A stretch of 64,000 nucleotides of DNA from CAVQCJ01 sp963771835 (GTDB taxonomy: Bacteria > Actinomycetota > Actinomycetes > Prado026), in contig CAVYVA010000001.1 of the NCBI GenBank assembly GCA_963771835.1, positions 62,001-126,000 on the forward strand, given 5' to 3'. The notes beneath the pieces are model-generated. The model had not been told where the DNA came from and ran no database searches. It was given only the letters and a program-made list of their open reading frames with translations. Shown piece by piece: positions 27,707-36,851 of this stretch; position 1 is the first letter of the stretch; the number at the start of each line of letters is the position of its first letter. Position numbers and translations under genes: made by a program.

Positions 27707-28486
27707 GTGCGCGTGCATGTGGTCAGCGACGTCCACCGTCGCACCGATGCGCTGCGCGCGGCGGCCGACGGCGCCGACGCGCTCCTGTGCCTGGGCGACC
27801 TGCTGCTCTTCGTCGACTACGCCGACCCGGCGCAGGGTCTGTTCGGCGAGACCTTCGGCGCCGCGAACGCGACCCGGCTCGTCGAGCTGCGCACAGCAGG
27901 TCGGTTCGACGAGGCCCGCCGGCTGTCCGCGGGGCTGTGGGCCGGCCTGTCGGCCGAGCGCGGCGTCGACCGGGCCGAGGTCACGATGGCGGCGGTCATG
28001 ACCCAGTACGCCGAGGTCTTCGCCGCGCTGCCCGAGCCCGCCTTCCTGACCCCGGGGAACGTGGACCTGCCCGCGGTGTGGCCGCAGTTCCTGCGCGCCG
28101 GGCACCAGGTCCTGGACGGCGCGACCACCGAGATCGGCGGGCGCTCGTTCGGGTTCGTCGGCGGGGGGCTGCGGACCAGGTACAGCACCCCGAACGAGAT
28201 CTCGGACGAGGAGTACGCGGCCAAGGTCGAGGCCGTCGGCGCGGTGGACGTCCTGTGCTGCCACATCCCGCCGGCCCTGCCGGAGCTGACCTACGACACC
28301 GTGGCCCGCCGGTTCGAGCGCGGCAGCCGGGCGGTGGTGGCGGCCATCCGGCGGACGGCTCCCCGGCTGGTGCTCTTCGGCCACGTGCACCAGCCGCTGG
28401 TCCGGCGGGCCCGGGTGGGCCGCACCGAGTGCGTGAACGTCGGTCACTTCCGGGCCACCGGGAAGCCGTTCGCGCTGCGCTGGTGA
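27707..28486 (+). CDS. Metallophosphoesterase
   Basis: Calcineurin-like phosphoesterase of 259 residues. Metal-binding motifs appear in order: VVSDVHRRTDAL, CLGDLLLF, TPGNVDLP (replacing GNHE), CCHIPPALP and FGHVHQPLVRR. The Asn-Val-Asp instead of Asn-His-Glu is seen in a conserved actinobacterial subgroup. TAGGGT lies 7 nt before the GTG start (leaderless). Substrate unknown; nucleotides or phosphoproteins are possible. Confidence 0.87.
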   Translation: MRVHVVSDVHRRTDALRAAADGADALLCLGDLLLFVDYADPAQGLFGETFGAANATRLVELRTAGRFDEARRLSAGLWAGLSAERGVDRAEVTMAAVMTQYAEVFAALPEPAFLTPGNVDLPAVWPQFLRAGHQVLDGATTEIGGRSFGFVGGGLRTRYSTPNEISDEEYAAKVEAVGAVDVLCCHIPPALPELTYDTVARRFERGSRAVVAAIRRTAPRLVLFGHVHQPLVRRARVGRTECVNVGHFRATGKPFALRW

Positions 28487-28547
28487 CCCGCTCGGCGGTG
28501 ACCTGGATGGCGGTCGGGAGGTCAGGTCCCGGGCTAGGCTGCGCGCC

Positions 28548-28982
28548 ATGGCGGACCAGACCGAGTCGAGCATCACCATCGCGGCGTCGCCGGACCAGGT
28601 CATGGCCGTCATCGCCGACTTCGAGGCGTACCCGGACTGGAACGAAGAGGTCAAGCAGGTCGAGATCCTCAGCGTCTACGAGGACACCGAGCAGCCCGCA
28701 GAGGTCCGCTTCGTGCTCGACGCCGGCGCCATCAAGGACGACTACGTGCTCGAGTACGAGTGGGTCGGGGAGCACGAGGTGCACTGGCACCTCGTCCGCG
28801 GCGACATGCTCTCGGCGATGGACGGCGCGTACGTCCTGACCCCGACGGCCGACGGCACCGACGTGTCGTACCGGCTGGCGGTGGACCTGCGGATCCCCAT
28901 GATCGGCCTGATCAAGCGCAAGGCCGAACGGGTCATCGTCGAGCGGGCCCTCAAGGGCCTGAACGCACGCGTCGTCGGCTGA
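28548..28982 (+). CDS. SRPBCC-fold protein (cyclase/dehydrase family)
   Basis: A 144-residue helix-grip protein: SITIAASPDQVMAVIADFEA, YPDWNEEVKQVEIL and a C-terminal RALKGLNARV helix. It is the standard neighbour of the ArsA-like ATPase in actinobacteria. TAGGCT at 28535 is 7 nt before the ATG, indicating a leaderless transcript. Likely binds a hydrophobic ligand; no catalytic residues are evident. Confidence 0.85.
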   Translation: MADQTESSITIAASPDQVMAVIADFEAYPDWNEEVKQVEILSVYEDTEQPAEVRFVLDAGAIKDDYVLEYEWVGEHEVHWHLVRGDMLSAMDGAYVLTPTADGTDVSYRLAVDLRIPMIGLIKRKAERVIVERALKGLNARVVG

Positions 28983-29018
28983 CGGGCCGGTCGCGGCCAA
29001 CCGGTAGCCTCTCGGTCC

Positions 29019-30207
29019 ATGCGAGTCTTGCTCTTCACCGGCAAGGGCGGGGTCGGCAAGACGACCGCGGCCGCCGGCACGGCCGTGCTCGCGGCCCGGC
29101 GCGGGCTCAAGACGCTGGTGCTGTCCACCGACGCCGCGCACTCCCTCGCCGACGCGCTCGGCGTCGCGGCCGGACCCGAGCCGGTGGAGGTCGGGGACGG
29201 CCTGTACGTCCAGCAGGTCGACACCCAGCGCCGCTTCCAGCAGGCCTGGGGGGAGGTCCGCGACTACGTCCTCGCCGTGCTCGACAGCGCCGGCGTGGAC
29301 GCGGTGGCCGCCGAGGAGCTCACCGTGCTGCCCGGGGCCGACGAGGTGCTCGCCCTGCTCGAGCTGCGCGACCAGGTGAGGTCCGGGCGCTGGGACCTGG
29401 TCGTCGTCGACTGCGCTCCGACCGCCGAGACGCTGCGGCTGCTCGCCCTTCCGGAGGCGCTGGGCTGGTTCGTCCAGCGGGTGTTCCCGCCCGAGCGCCA
29501 GGTGGCCCGCTCGCTGCGACCGATGCTGGGCAAGGTGGCCGGGCTGCCGATGCCGCGCGACGGCGTCTTCGAGGCGCTGGCGCGACTGCACGCCGAGCTG
29601 GCCGAGGTGCGGGAGGTGCTCACCGACCCCGGTACCAGCGTGCGGCTGGTGATGACCCCGGAGGCGGTGGTCGTCGCCGAGGCACGCCGCACGCTGACCT
29701 CCCTGGCGCTGTTCGGCTACCGGGTCGACGGGGTGGTGGCCAACCGGGTGTTCCCCGCCGGCGGCGGCGCGGACCCCTGGCGCGAGGGCTGGGTGCGCGC
29801 GCAGGCCGCTCAGCTGGAGGAGATCGAGCACTCGTTCGCCCCGCTGCCGGTGCTGCGCGCGCCGTACTGCGACGCCGAGCCGGTCGGCGCGCACGCGCTC
29901 GGTTCGCTGGCCGAGACCCTGTACGGCGCGGTCGACCCGTTCGCGGCGGCCACGTCCGAGAGCACGCTGGCCGTCGAGCGGTCCGGCGAGGAGTTCGTCC
30001 TGACGATCGCGCTGCCGTTCGCCGACCGCGACGACGATGGAGCTGGTCCGCGCCGGTGACGAGCTGGTGCTGACCGTGGGCTCCGCGCGCCGCGTGCTGG
30101 CACTGCCCGGCGCGCTGCGGCGGTGCACGGTGGTGGGGGCGGCGCTGCGAGACGGCGTGCTCCGGATCAGGTTCGAGCCGGACCCGGCCCTGTGGATGGG
30201 GCTGTGA
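29019..30207 (+). CDS. ArsA/GET3-family ATPase, frame-disrupted near the end
   Basis: P-loop ATPase with the deviant Walker A GKGGVGKTT, switch region STDAAHSLADALG and CAPTAETLRLLALPE. Despite the name it lacks the arsenic-binding cysteines and is a stand-alone actinobacterial form with unknown cargo. Near 30034 one extra base breaks the frame; removing it extends the protein through DRDDMELVRAGDELVLTVG to a stop at 30205, adding a small HSP20-like C-terminal domain typical of the family. TAGCCT lies 8 nt before the ATG. Confidence 0.88.
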
Positions 30208-30527
30208 CCACCGGCGCGGAGAGTCCGACCGGCTCCGCGGCGGAGGAGGCCGGGCGGCTGTTCGAGGCGGTCCAGGAGTGGGCGAAGCGTGCCTCCGGCG
30301 CGGCCGGGGGCTGGAGCGAGCACGTCGCGACCGGGGCGCCGGAGTGCCAGCTGTGCCCGGTCTGCCAGCTGATCGCGCTGCTGCGCGAGACCCGGCCCGA
30401 CGTGGCGACGCACCTGGCCGAGGCCGCGGGTTCGATGCTCGCCGCGCTGCGGGCCGCGGTGGCCGCGCACGAGCGGGAGTGGGGCTCGCGCCATGGCCCG
30501 GGGGTCGAGCGGATCGACATCGGATGA
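30204..30527 (+). CDS. Conserved actinobacterial protein (ArsA-associated)
   Basis: A 107-residue soluble helical protein containing CQLCPVCQLIALLRETRP, a CXXCXXC cluster that may bind metal. Its GTG start overlaps the repaired ArsA stop by 4 nt, so the pair is co-translated. The same gene order (SRPBCC, ArsA-like, this protein, glucokinase) is familiar in other actinobacteria. Function unknown. Confidence 0.8.
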   Translation: MTTGAESPTGSAAEEAGRLFEAVQEWAKRASGAAGGWSEHVATGAPECQLCPVCQLIALLRETRPDVATHLAEAAGSMLAALRAAVAAHEREWGSRHGPGVERIDIG

Positions 30528-30572
30528 GCGGCGCGACCACATGACCACGTCGAAGACGCGCAGGACGCTGTC

Positions 30573-31520
30573 GTGGGACTGACCGTCGGGGTCGATGTCG
30601 GCGGGACCAAGGTCGCCGCCGGGGTGGTCGACGAGCAGGGCCAGGTGCTCGCCCGGGTCCGCCGGGCGACCACGGCGCAGGTCCCGGGGGCGGCCGAGGC
30701 GGTCATCACCGAGGTCGTGCACGAGCTCGGCGCCGCGTTCCCGGTCGAGGCGGTCGGGGTGGGCGCGGCCGGGCTGGTCGACGAGACGCGGTCGATCGTG
30801 CGGTTCGCCCCGAACCTGGGCTGGCGCGAGCAGCCGCTGCGCGCCCAGCTCGAGGAGGCGACCGGGCTGCCCGTGGTGGTCGAGAACGACGCGAACGCCG
30901 CCGCGTGGGCCGAGTACCGCTTCGGCGCGGCCCGCGGCCGCGACGACGTCGTCATGCTGACCGTGGGGACCGGGATCGGCGGCGCGCTGGTGCTCGGGGG
31001 CCGGCTGCACCGCGGCCGGTACGGGCTCGCCGGCGAGGTCGGCCACCTGGTGCTGGACAAGGACGGCAGGCACTGCGGCTGCGGACGGCGCGGCTGCTGG
31101 GAGCAGTACGCCAGCGGGAACGCGCTGCTGCGGACCGCGCGCAACCGCGCCGCCCAGGACCGCGAGCGCGCCAGAGTACTGCTCTCGTACGGCGACGGGA
31201 CCCCGGAGGGCATCGCCGGACCGCACGTCACCGCGGCCGCACAGGCCGGCGACCCGGTCGCGTTCGAGACGTTCGAGGAGGTCGGCTACTGGCTCGGACG
31301 GGGGATGGCCGAGCTGGCGGCCGTGCTCGACCCGGGCTCGTACGTCGTCGGCGGCGGGGTGTCCGAGGCCGGCGAGCTGTTGCTCGCGCCGGCCCGCCGG
31401 GAGTTCGTCGCCCACGTCGTCGGCGCGGACGTCCGGCCGATCGCCGAGATCCTGCCGGCCGGTCTGGGCAACCTGGCCGGCGTGGTGGGCGCGGCGGACC
31501 TGGCCCGCGCCCGCGACTGA
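30573..31520 (+). CDS. glk: ROK-family glucokinase
   Basis: A 315-residue glucose kinase. The N-terminal ATP site is VGVDVGGTKVAAGVV; the sugar-binding and catalytic Asp lie in VVENDANAAAWAEYRFG; and the ROK zinc motif is CGCGRRGCWEQYAS. In Streptomyces and relatives this enzyme also mediates carbon repression. It follows the ArsA/CXXCXXC pair by 45 nt and probably shares their transcript. Confidence 0.93.
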   Translation: MGLTVGVDVGGTKVAAGVVDEQGQVLARVRRATTAQVPGAAEAVITEVVHELGAAFPVEAVGVGAAGLVDETRSIVRFAPNLGWREQPLRAQLEEATGLPVVVENDANAAAWAEYRFGAARGRDDVVMLTVGTGIGGALVLGGRLHRGRYGLAGEVGHLVLDKDGRHCGCGRRGCWEQYASGNALLRTARNRAAQDRERARVLLSYGDGTPEGIAGPHVTAAAQAGDPVAFETFEEVGYWLGRGMAELAAVLDPGSYVVGGGVSEAGELLLAPARREFVAHVVGADVRPIAEILPAGLGNLAGVVGAADLARARD

Positions 31521-31553
31521 CCGCCGGTCAGGCGGCCGGTCCGGAGCCTGCCG

Positions 31554-31736
31554 TCATGTCGTGTATGCGCGGCTGGACGAGCCGGCGACCAGCAGCGAGA
31601 CGAGGATGCCGAGCGGGAGCGTGCCCCAGTACGACAGGCCGGTGTGCAGGTTGCCGAGGAACAGCATGAGCAGCCAGGTCGCCGGGAACGTCGCGATGAG
31701 GAACGTGATCACTGCGAAGACGAGTGCGCGGAACAT
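31554..31736 (-). CDS. Small membrane protein
   Basis: About 60 residues with two hydrophobic segments (FRALVFAVITFLIATFPATW; GTLPLGILVSLLVAGS) joined by LGNLHTGLSYW. ATG 31736 is preferred because AGGAGT lies 4 nt upstream; GTG 31742 is an alternative. It is encoded just downstream of the PQ-loop gene on the same strand and may be co-transcribed. Function unknown. Confidence 0.65.
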   Translation of the reverse strand: MFRALVFAVITFLIATFPATWLLMLFLGNLHTGLSYWGTLPLGILVSLLVAGSSSRAYTT

Positions 31737-31803
31737 GGTCACTCCTGTGCGGTCGGGGGGCCGGGGGCAGCCGGCACCGCGTTGACACCGAGAACCCTGT
31801 CAC

Positions 31804-32541
31804 TCAGGCGAGGCTGAGCACCGGTAGCGGACGCGTGTCGTCGGGAAGGTCGCGCAGCGCCCGCAGCGGCAGCGTGTCGTCGAGGAGCCGGACGATGGGC
31901 GTCCGGTCGGCCCGGACCGGGACCGCCGCCGCGGCCGGTCGGCGGTTCCCGACCGCGAGCCTGGACAGGACGGCACCGGTCCCGACCAGGGCGGCGATCC
32001 CGTAGACGCGGTCGGCTCCCACGTCCGCGGCCAGGCCGTAGACGCCGAACACGAGCCCTTCGAGGGCGAGCAGCGCCCAGGTCTGCCAGGCGATCCCGGA
32101 GACGTCCCACGAACGCCAGGCGGTCACCGCGGCCGGTGCGACGAACCACAGGATCGAGCAGCCGAGCACCACGTCCAGGACCCGCGTGCCGGCCAGCAGG
32201 TCCACCCCGGCGGTGACGACGAGCAGGCCGGTCCACACCGCCGGCAGCAGCGGCCGCAGCCGCAGGCCACCACGCATCGCCACCGCCAGGGTGAGCACGA
32301 TCGCCGGCAGCCCGACGAGCGAGCTGGCGACCACCCACACGCTGGAGTGCACGGCGCCGTACGCCGTCCACGCGACCAGGCTCACGCTGGAGTTGGCCAG
32401 GCTCTCCAGGCTCAGGCCGGCCGCGCTGCCGGTCCGCACGAGGCGAGTCAGCTGCGGTACGGCGAACCAGAAGGCGATGACCACGCTGGCGATCCCCAGC
32501 AGGTCGGTGGCGGACAGCCCGAACGGGCGTGCGGACAGCAC
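31804..32541 (-). CDS. PQ-loop/SWEET-like membrane transporter
   Basis: A 245-residue protein with seven predicted helices and two PQ-loop-type repeats (FWFAVPQLTRLVRTGSAAGL contains the PQ motif). The family includes sugar (SemiSWEET), amino-acid and cofactor transporters; cargo cannot be inferred here. The GTG start has GAGGAG 6 nt upstream. The C-terminal tail (about residues 195-245) is cytosolic and basic/acidic mixed. Confidence 0.78.
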   Translation of the reverse strand: MLSARPFGLSATDLLGIASVVIAFWFAVPQLTRLVRTGSAAGLSLESLANSSVSLVAWTAYGAVHSSVWVVASSLVGLPAIVLTLAVAMRGGLRLRPLLPAVWTGLLVVTAGVDLLAGTRVLDVVLGCSILWFVAPAAVTAWRSWDVSGIAWQTWALLALEGLVFGVYGLAADVGADRVYGIAALVGTGAVLSRLAVGNRRPAAAAVPVRADRTPIVRLLDDTLPLRALRDLPDDTRPLPVLSLA

Positions 32542-32646
32542 GGTGCTCCTCTTCGTACGGTCTTGGGTGGTCAGGTCCGGGCCCGAGGAAGGGGCCCCGC
32601 GCTCGTCGTACGAGCGGGGGCCCCTGTCGCTACGGGCGCCGTCGGA

Positions 32647-32793
32647 TCAGCGGGTGCGGCTCCAGCGCTCGCGCAGGCTGCGACGCGGGCGTCGCGGCTG
32701 CTGGCGAGGGGCGACCTCGTTGATGCGGGCGGAGTCGAGCAGGCCGGCTGCGATCAGGCTGGCCGTGCTGAGCTGGGCGGACACTGTTACCAC
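32647..32793 (-). CDS. Candidate small Arg-rich protein (48 aa)
   Basis: An unbroken GTG-initiated frame of 48 residues between the PQ-loop and TIGR00300 genes. Codon third positions are almost all G or C, as in the real genes around it. The sequence has a hydrophobic/neutral start (SLIAAGLLDSARINEV) and a very basic end (QQPRRPRRSLRERWSRTR). GGAAAG lies 4 nt before the GTG. The rest of the 388-nt gap shows only a short ctgattcctcag inverted repeat near 32869. Unrecognised function. Confidence 0.45.
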   Translation of the reverse strand: MVTVSAQLSTASLIAAGLLDSARINEVAPRQQPRRPRRSLRERWSRTR

Positions 32794-32929
32794 AACGCTT
32801 TCCGGTCGGCGGCCGGGAGCTGTTCTCCCGCCGTCTGCTGCAAGTATGAAGCATGGGCAGCTGTTACTGATTCCTCAGTCAGTGGTGAGTCGGCTCACAT
32901 GATCTTGGTTACCGGCGTCACCCGACGGC

Positions 32930-34171
32930 TCAGGGCCTGCGGTAGCCGGTGAGCTCCTGGGCCAGCTGCTCGAGGAACAGCCCGATGTCGGTGACCACTC
33001 CGGTGGCCTGCGCGCTGCCGCGGTCGGAGAGCTTGGTCACCGTTGCCGGGTTGATGTCCACGCACACGAGCGGGACCGAGGCGGGCAGGATGTTCCCGGT
33101 CGCGATCGCGTGCAGCATGGTCGCCACCATGATGGCGAAACCCACCCCGGGCAGCTCCCCGCGCATCGCGCGCTGACCCTCGATGACGTCGGTGTAGACG
33201 TCCGGCAGCGGTCCGTCGTCGCGCACCGAGCCGACCAGCACGAACGGTCTTCCGGCCCGCACCATGTCGTGCATCAACCCGGACGTGAGCACGCCCTGCT
33301 CGACCGCCGCCGCGATCGACCCGGCCGCACGGATCCGGTTGATGGCTCGGATGTGGTGCTCGTGCCCGTGGTCGACCCCGGATCCTTTCGACAGGTCGAC
33401 GCCGAGCGACGTGCCGTACAGAGCGGACTCGATGTCGTGGGTGGCGAGTGCGTTCCCGGCGAACAGCACGTCCACGTATCCGCCGGCGATGAGCGCGCAG
33501 AACGCGGGCGTCGCCCCGGTGTGCACGACCGCAGGACCGGCCACCCAGAGCACCTTGCGCCCGGACGCCTTGACGTCGCGGATCTGCTCGGCGATCTGCC
33601 GGACCTGCAGGTACTGAGGCTTCTCGCTGGACACGACGGAGTTCATGAACTCGAACACGCTCTCGTCGTCGCGCTCCTTGGGCGGCATCAGCACCTTGAC
33701 GCCGCGCGACCCGCACACGACCTGTTCGCCGGCACGCACGTCGCTGACCGGGACGGTACGGACCGACACCGCGCCGGCGCCGTCGGTCGACACGACGAGC
33801 CCGCAGTCCATCTCGGGGTTGTCGACGGCGACCCAGTGCCCCTCGATACGCACCTGCGTGTCGAGGTTGGTCGTCGAGTAGAAGTCCTCCGGGAAGACCC
33901 CGTCGGTGCCTACGTCCCGGACGAGCGCCTCGCCCGGGTCCACGAGGTTGGCGCCGTGCGTCTGCAGTCGCATGACCAGCCGGGACAGCGTGTCCTCGTC
34001 CGCGGCCGACACCACCACCCGTGCGTACGACTCGTCCTCGGGGCGCTTGCCCACGTCGAAGCGCTCGATGACGTAGTCGCTGCCGAGGTCGAGCACGTCG
34101 TCGAGCAGCCGGGAGAGCAAGCCGGAGTCGAGGATGTGGCCCTGCAGCTCGACGGCTTCGCTCACCGGCAC
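32930..34171 (-). CDS. TIGR00300/LOR-SDH domain protein (ornithine cyclodeaminase-like)
   Basis: A 413-residue protein. The N-terminal LOR/SDH domain (ELQGHILDSGLLSRLLDDVL) is followed by a deoxyhypusine-synthase-like NAD-binding domain (VLWVAGPAVVHTGATPAFCA; VDVLFAGNALATHDIESAL; GSGVDHGHEHHIRAINRIR). Archaeal and cyanobacterial members of this family act on ornithine or arginine (cyclodeaminase or dihydrolase); the actinobacterial substrate is inferred only. It stands alone with its own 5' region. Confidence 0.8.
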   Translation of the reverse strand: MPVSEAVELQGHILDSGLLSRLLDDVLDLGSDYVIERFDVGKRPEDESYARVVVSAADEDTLSRLVMRLQTHGANLVDPGEALVRDVGTDGVFPEDFYSTTNLDTQVRIEGHWVAVDNPEMDCGLVVSTDGAGAVSVRTVPVSDVRAGEQVVCGSRGVKVLMPPKERDDESVFEFMNSVVSSEKPQYLQVRQIAEQIRDVKASGRKVLWVAGPAVVHTGATPAFCALIAGGYVDVLFAGNALATHDIESALYGTSLGVDLSKGSGVDHGHEHHIRAINRIRAAGSIAAAVEQGVLTSGLMHDMVRAGRPFVLVGSVRDDGPLPDVYTDVIEGQRAMRGELPGVGFAIMVATMLHAIATGNILPASVPLVCVDINPATVTKLSDRGSAQATGVVTDIGLFLEQLAQELTGYRRP

Positions 34172-34227
34172 GACGGGTGCTCCTGCTCCTCGTAGGGGCC
34201 GCGCCCGCTACGGCCGCGGCGGGAGAA

Positions 34228-35019
34228 TCAGATCACGGCGCCGTCGTCGTCGGGATCGTCGGGGCGGTCGCCGAGCCGGGCCACCAGCGCGGCGAAGCCG
34301 CCGAGGAAGGCCAGCGCGGCCGCGAGCATCATCCAGTCGGCCAGGTGCCAGCCGAGCAGTACGGCGGCGAACAGCACCGCGGGTCCGCCCAGCACCGCGG
34401 CCCAGGCGAACCGGGTCCCCACGCTCGTCTCGGGCAACGGCGGTGGGGGCGGCGGCACATAGCCCGGCTCCGGCTCCGGCTCGGGTACCGGCACCGGCCG
34501 CAGCAGGTCCTCCCAGCCCATCACCGAGGCACCCGAGTCGCCCGGGTCACCTTCTGCAGCGCCGCCGACGCCACCGGCCCCGAGCTGGGGGTCGAACGGG
34601 TCGTGACGGTCGGTCGTGGTCGGCATCCGGTCCGACGGCACGTCCTCGGCGGCCGGCCACGGACGGTGCGCGGCGGGCGTGGCGTGGAACGACGCGACGA
34701 TGGCGGCGAACTCGGCATCCATGTCCCGGCCGTCGTCGGGCCGCTCGGCCGGCGGGCCCCCGGAGCCGGCCTCCGGCCAGTCCTCGTCCGGGTCGTCGGT
34801 GCCGGTCAGCTCCACGTGGATGAGGGCGCGGGCCTGCTCCACCGCCGCCACGTCGACGTACAGCCGGTCGGTGTCGCCCTCGGGGACCGGCTCGGGGGAG
34901 GCGGCGGCGTAGGCCGCCACGCCACGGTCGCGCAGGGCGGCCAGCAGCGCGTCGGCGGTGCCCGGGTCCAGGTCGGCCACGGCCACGTATGCGTCGGCGC
35001 TCAGCCCGTTGCCGCGCAC
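34228..35019 (-). CDS. Membrane protein with acidic/proline-rich linker
   Basis: A 263-residue protein. The N-terminal domain (VAVADLDPGTADALLAALRDRG) resembles a small ferredoxin-like module; a long acidic linker and a PEPEPEPGYVPPPPPPLP stretch follow, then two C-terminal helices. GTG 35019 is chosen because AAGGAGG lies 6 nt upstream; a longer frame would add a His-Asp-Glu repeat encoded by the neighbouring microsatellite. Conserved in actinobacteria next to the hydrolase; function unknown. Confidence 0.65.
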   Translation of the reverse strand: MRGNGLSADAYVAVADLDPGTADALLAALRDRGVAAYAAASPEPVPEGDTDRLYVDVAAVEQARALIHVELTGTDDPDEDWPEAGSGGPPAERPDDGRDMDAEFAAIVASFHATPAAHRPWPAAEDVPSDRMPTTTDRHDPFDPQLGAGGVGGAAEGDPGDSGASVMGWEDLLRPVPVPEPEPEPGYVPPPPPPLPETSVGTRFAWAAVLGGPAVLFAAVLLGWHLADWMMLAAALAFLGGFAALVARLGDRPDDPDDDGAVI

Positions 35020-35032
35020 CTTCGCCTCCTTC

Positions 35033-35085
35033 GCGTCGTGCTCGTCGTGCTCGTCGTGCTCGTCGTGCTCGTCGTGCTGGTCGTG
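35033..35085. repeat. 9-bp minisatellite (CTCGTCGTG), about 5-6 copies
   Basis: Four perfect copies of CTCGTCGTG occupy 35041-35076, flanked by a variant CTGGTCGTG and a partial copy. The repeat lies between the hydrolase stop (35102) and the start of the downstream gene (35019), immediately before its Shine-Dalgarno sequence. In the downstream reading frame it would read D-E-H repeats. Confidence 0.9.
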
Positions 35086-35101
35086 CTTCCGGTTGCGCGC
35101 G

Positions 35102-35863
35102 CTAGGTGCCCGCCGCGGCCGGCGCGAGCCGGCGGACGAACTCCAGACTCCCGGCGAAGATCTCCGGGGCGTCGTTGTCCAGTGTGGCAACGTGGTACGA
35201 GTTCGGCAGCACCCGTTCGGTCAGGTCCCTCGAACGGACGTGGGACAGGATCCAGGCGGCGTTCGAGGGCTCGACCACATGGTCCTGGCCGCTGCGGAAC
35301 AGCAGCAGCGGCTGGTCCACCTTGGCGATGTCCGCCTTCACCTGGGCCCAGCCCTGCGTCAGCGAGTGCAGCGCCTTGAGCGGGACCCGGTCGTAGCAGC
35401 CCTCGTCCTGGCCGGGCTTGGCGATGTCGTTGCCGATGCCCTTGAGGGACGGGACGACGGACTTGAGCAGGGGGAGCGCGACCAGTGCCTTGTTCTCGCT
35501 GTGCACCGACGGGTTCACCAGCACGAGCCCGCGGACGGCGTCGCCCCGCAGCTCGGCCAGCCGCAGCGACAGGGAGCCGCCCATCGACAGGCCGAGCACG
35601 AAGACGTCCGAGCACCGGCTCACCAGGTCGGTGAAGGCGCTGTCGATCTCGGCGTACCAGTCGTCCCAGCGGGTGAGCGCCATGTCCTGCCAGGTGGACC
35701 CGTGGCCGGGCAGCCGGGGCAGCCGCACGGTCAGGCCGGACGCCGCGAGCTCGTCGGCCCAGGGCCGCATGGACTTGGGCGACCCGGTGAACCCGTGCAC
35801 CACCAGCGCGCCGACCGGGCCGCCGTCGTGCGCGAACGGCTCAGCCCCCGGGATCAGTGGCAC
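35102..35863 (-). CDS. Alpha/beta hydrolase (esterase/monoacylglycerol lipase type)
   Basis: A 253-residue hydrolase. Visible motifs are the HG oxyanion loop ALVVHGFTGSPKSMRPWA, the nucleophile elbow GLSMGGSLSL, the acid in FRSGQDHVVEP and the catalytic His in PNSYHVATLDNDAP. GTG 35863 has GGAGG 5 nt upstream. It lies head to head with the acyltransferase at 36072, a pair fitting lipid remodelling, and likely shares a transcript with the downstream membrane-protein gene. Confidence 0.88.
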   Translation of the reverse strand: MPLIPGAEPFAHDGGPVGALVVHGFTGSPKSMRPWADELAASGLTVRLPRLPGHGSTWQDMALTRWDDWYAEIDSAFTDLVSRCSDVFVLGLSMGGSLSLRLAELRGDAVRGLVLVNPSVHSENKALVALPLLKSVVPSLKGIGNDIAKPGQDEGCYDRVPLKALHSLTQGWAQVKADIAKVDQPLLLFRSGQDHVVEPSNAAWILSHVRSRDLTERVLPNSYHVATLDNDAPEIFAGSLEFVRRLAPAAAGT

Positions 35864-36071
35864 GGTGCCTCCGCTGGTCGGGCCGCGGAACGCCCTCGGC
35901 CTCGGTCGCATCGTCGCACGACGGCGGCCCCGGCGCGACGCCCCTGCGGCGAGGGGCGTTGCCCGCCGTGGGGCGCGCTCTTAGGGTGGTCGCGGACACC
36001 GGGGTCCGAAGGAACGACGGATGGGCCGGCAAGCGGGAAGATCGAGCGACCATGGGTGACTGGGTCGGGAG

Positions 36072-36824
36072 GTGACGTTGTTCTACTGGCTGCTCCGGCA
36101 GGTGCTCGTCGGCCCCCTGCTCCGACTGTTCTTCCGACCCTGGGTCGAGGGGCTGGAGAACGTCCCGGACGAGGGTCCGGCCATCCTCGCGAGCAACCAC
36201 CTGTCCTTCTCCGACTCGATCTTCCTGCCGCTCGTCGTGCCCCGGCACATCACCTTCCTGGCCAAGTCCGACTACTTCACCGGCAAGGGCCTCAAGGGGC
36301 GGCTGACCGCGTTCTTCTTCAAGCACATCGGGCAGGTGCCGATCGACCGATCGGGTGGTTCGGCCAGCCAGGCCGCGATCGACACCGGGCTCCGGGTCCT
36401 GACCGAGGGGAGCCTGCTGGGGATCTACCCGGAGGGCACCCGGTCACCGGACGGGCAGCTGTACCGCGGGCGGACCGGCGTGGCACGGATGGCCCTGGAG
36501 TCCGGCGCCCGGGTCATCCCGGTGGCGATGATCGACACGGACAAGATCCAGCCCCCGGGGCGGGTCCGACCGAAGATCATGCGGGTCGGGATCAAGATCG
36601 GGCGGCCGCTGGACTTCTCCCGCTACGCGGGCATGGAGGGCGACCGCTTCGTGCTGCGGTCGATCACTGACGAGATCATGTACGAGCTCATGACGCTGTC
36701 GGGCCAGGAGTACGTGGACATGTACGCGACCAAGGCGAAGACGGAGATCGCGGCCGGCCGCCGTCCCGCGACGATCGTCAGCATCGGCGGCGAGATCGCC
36801 GACGAGCCCGTGCACGCCGCCTGA
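36072..36824 (+). CDS. 1-acyl-sn-glycerol-3-phosphate acyltransferase (PlsC family)
   Basis: A 250-residue membrane-associated acyltransferase. The catalytic HX4D box is SNHLSFSDSIFL; the substrate motifs FFKHIGQVPIDRSG, IYPEGTRSPDG and VIPVAMIDTDKI follow in family order. It would make phosphatidic acid from lysophosphatidate, though mycobacterial paralogues acylate other lipids. Exact substrate unproven. Confidence 0.9.
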   Translation: MTLFYWLLRQVLVGPLLRLFFRPWVEGLENVPDEGPAILASNHLSFSDSIFLPLVVPRHITFLAKSDYFTGKGLKGRLTAFFFKHIGQVPIDRSGGSASQAAIDTGLRVLTEGSLLGIYPEGTRSPDGQLYRGRTGVARMALESGARVIPVAMIDTDKIQPPGRVRPKIMRVGIKIGRPLDFSRYAGMEGDRFVLRSITDEIMYELMTLSGQEYVDMYATKAKTEIAAGRRPATIVSIGGEIADEPVHAA

Positions 36825-36851
36825 CTGTCCGACCCGGAGCGCCTGCCCGCG

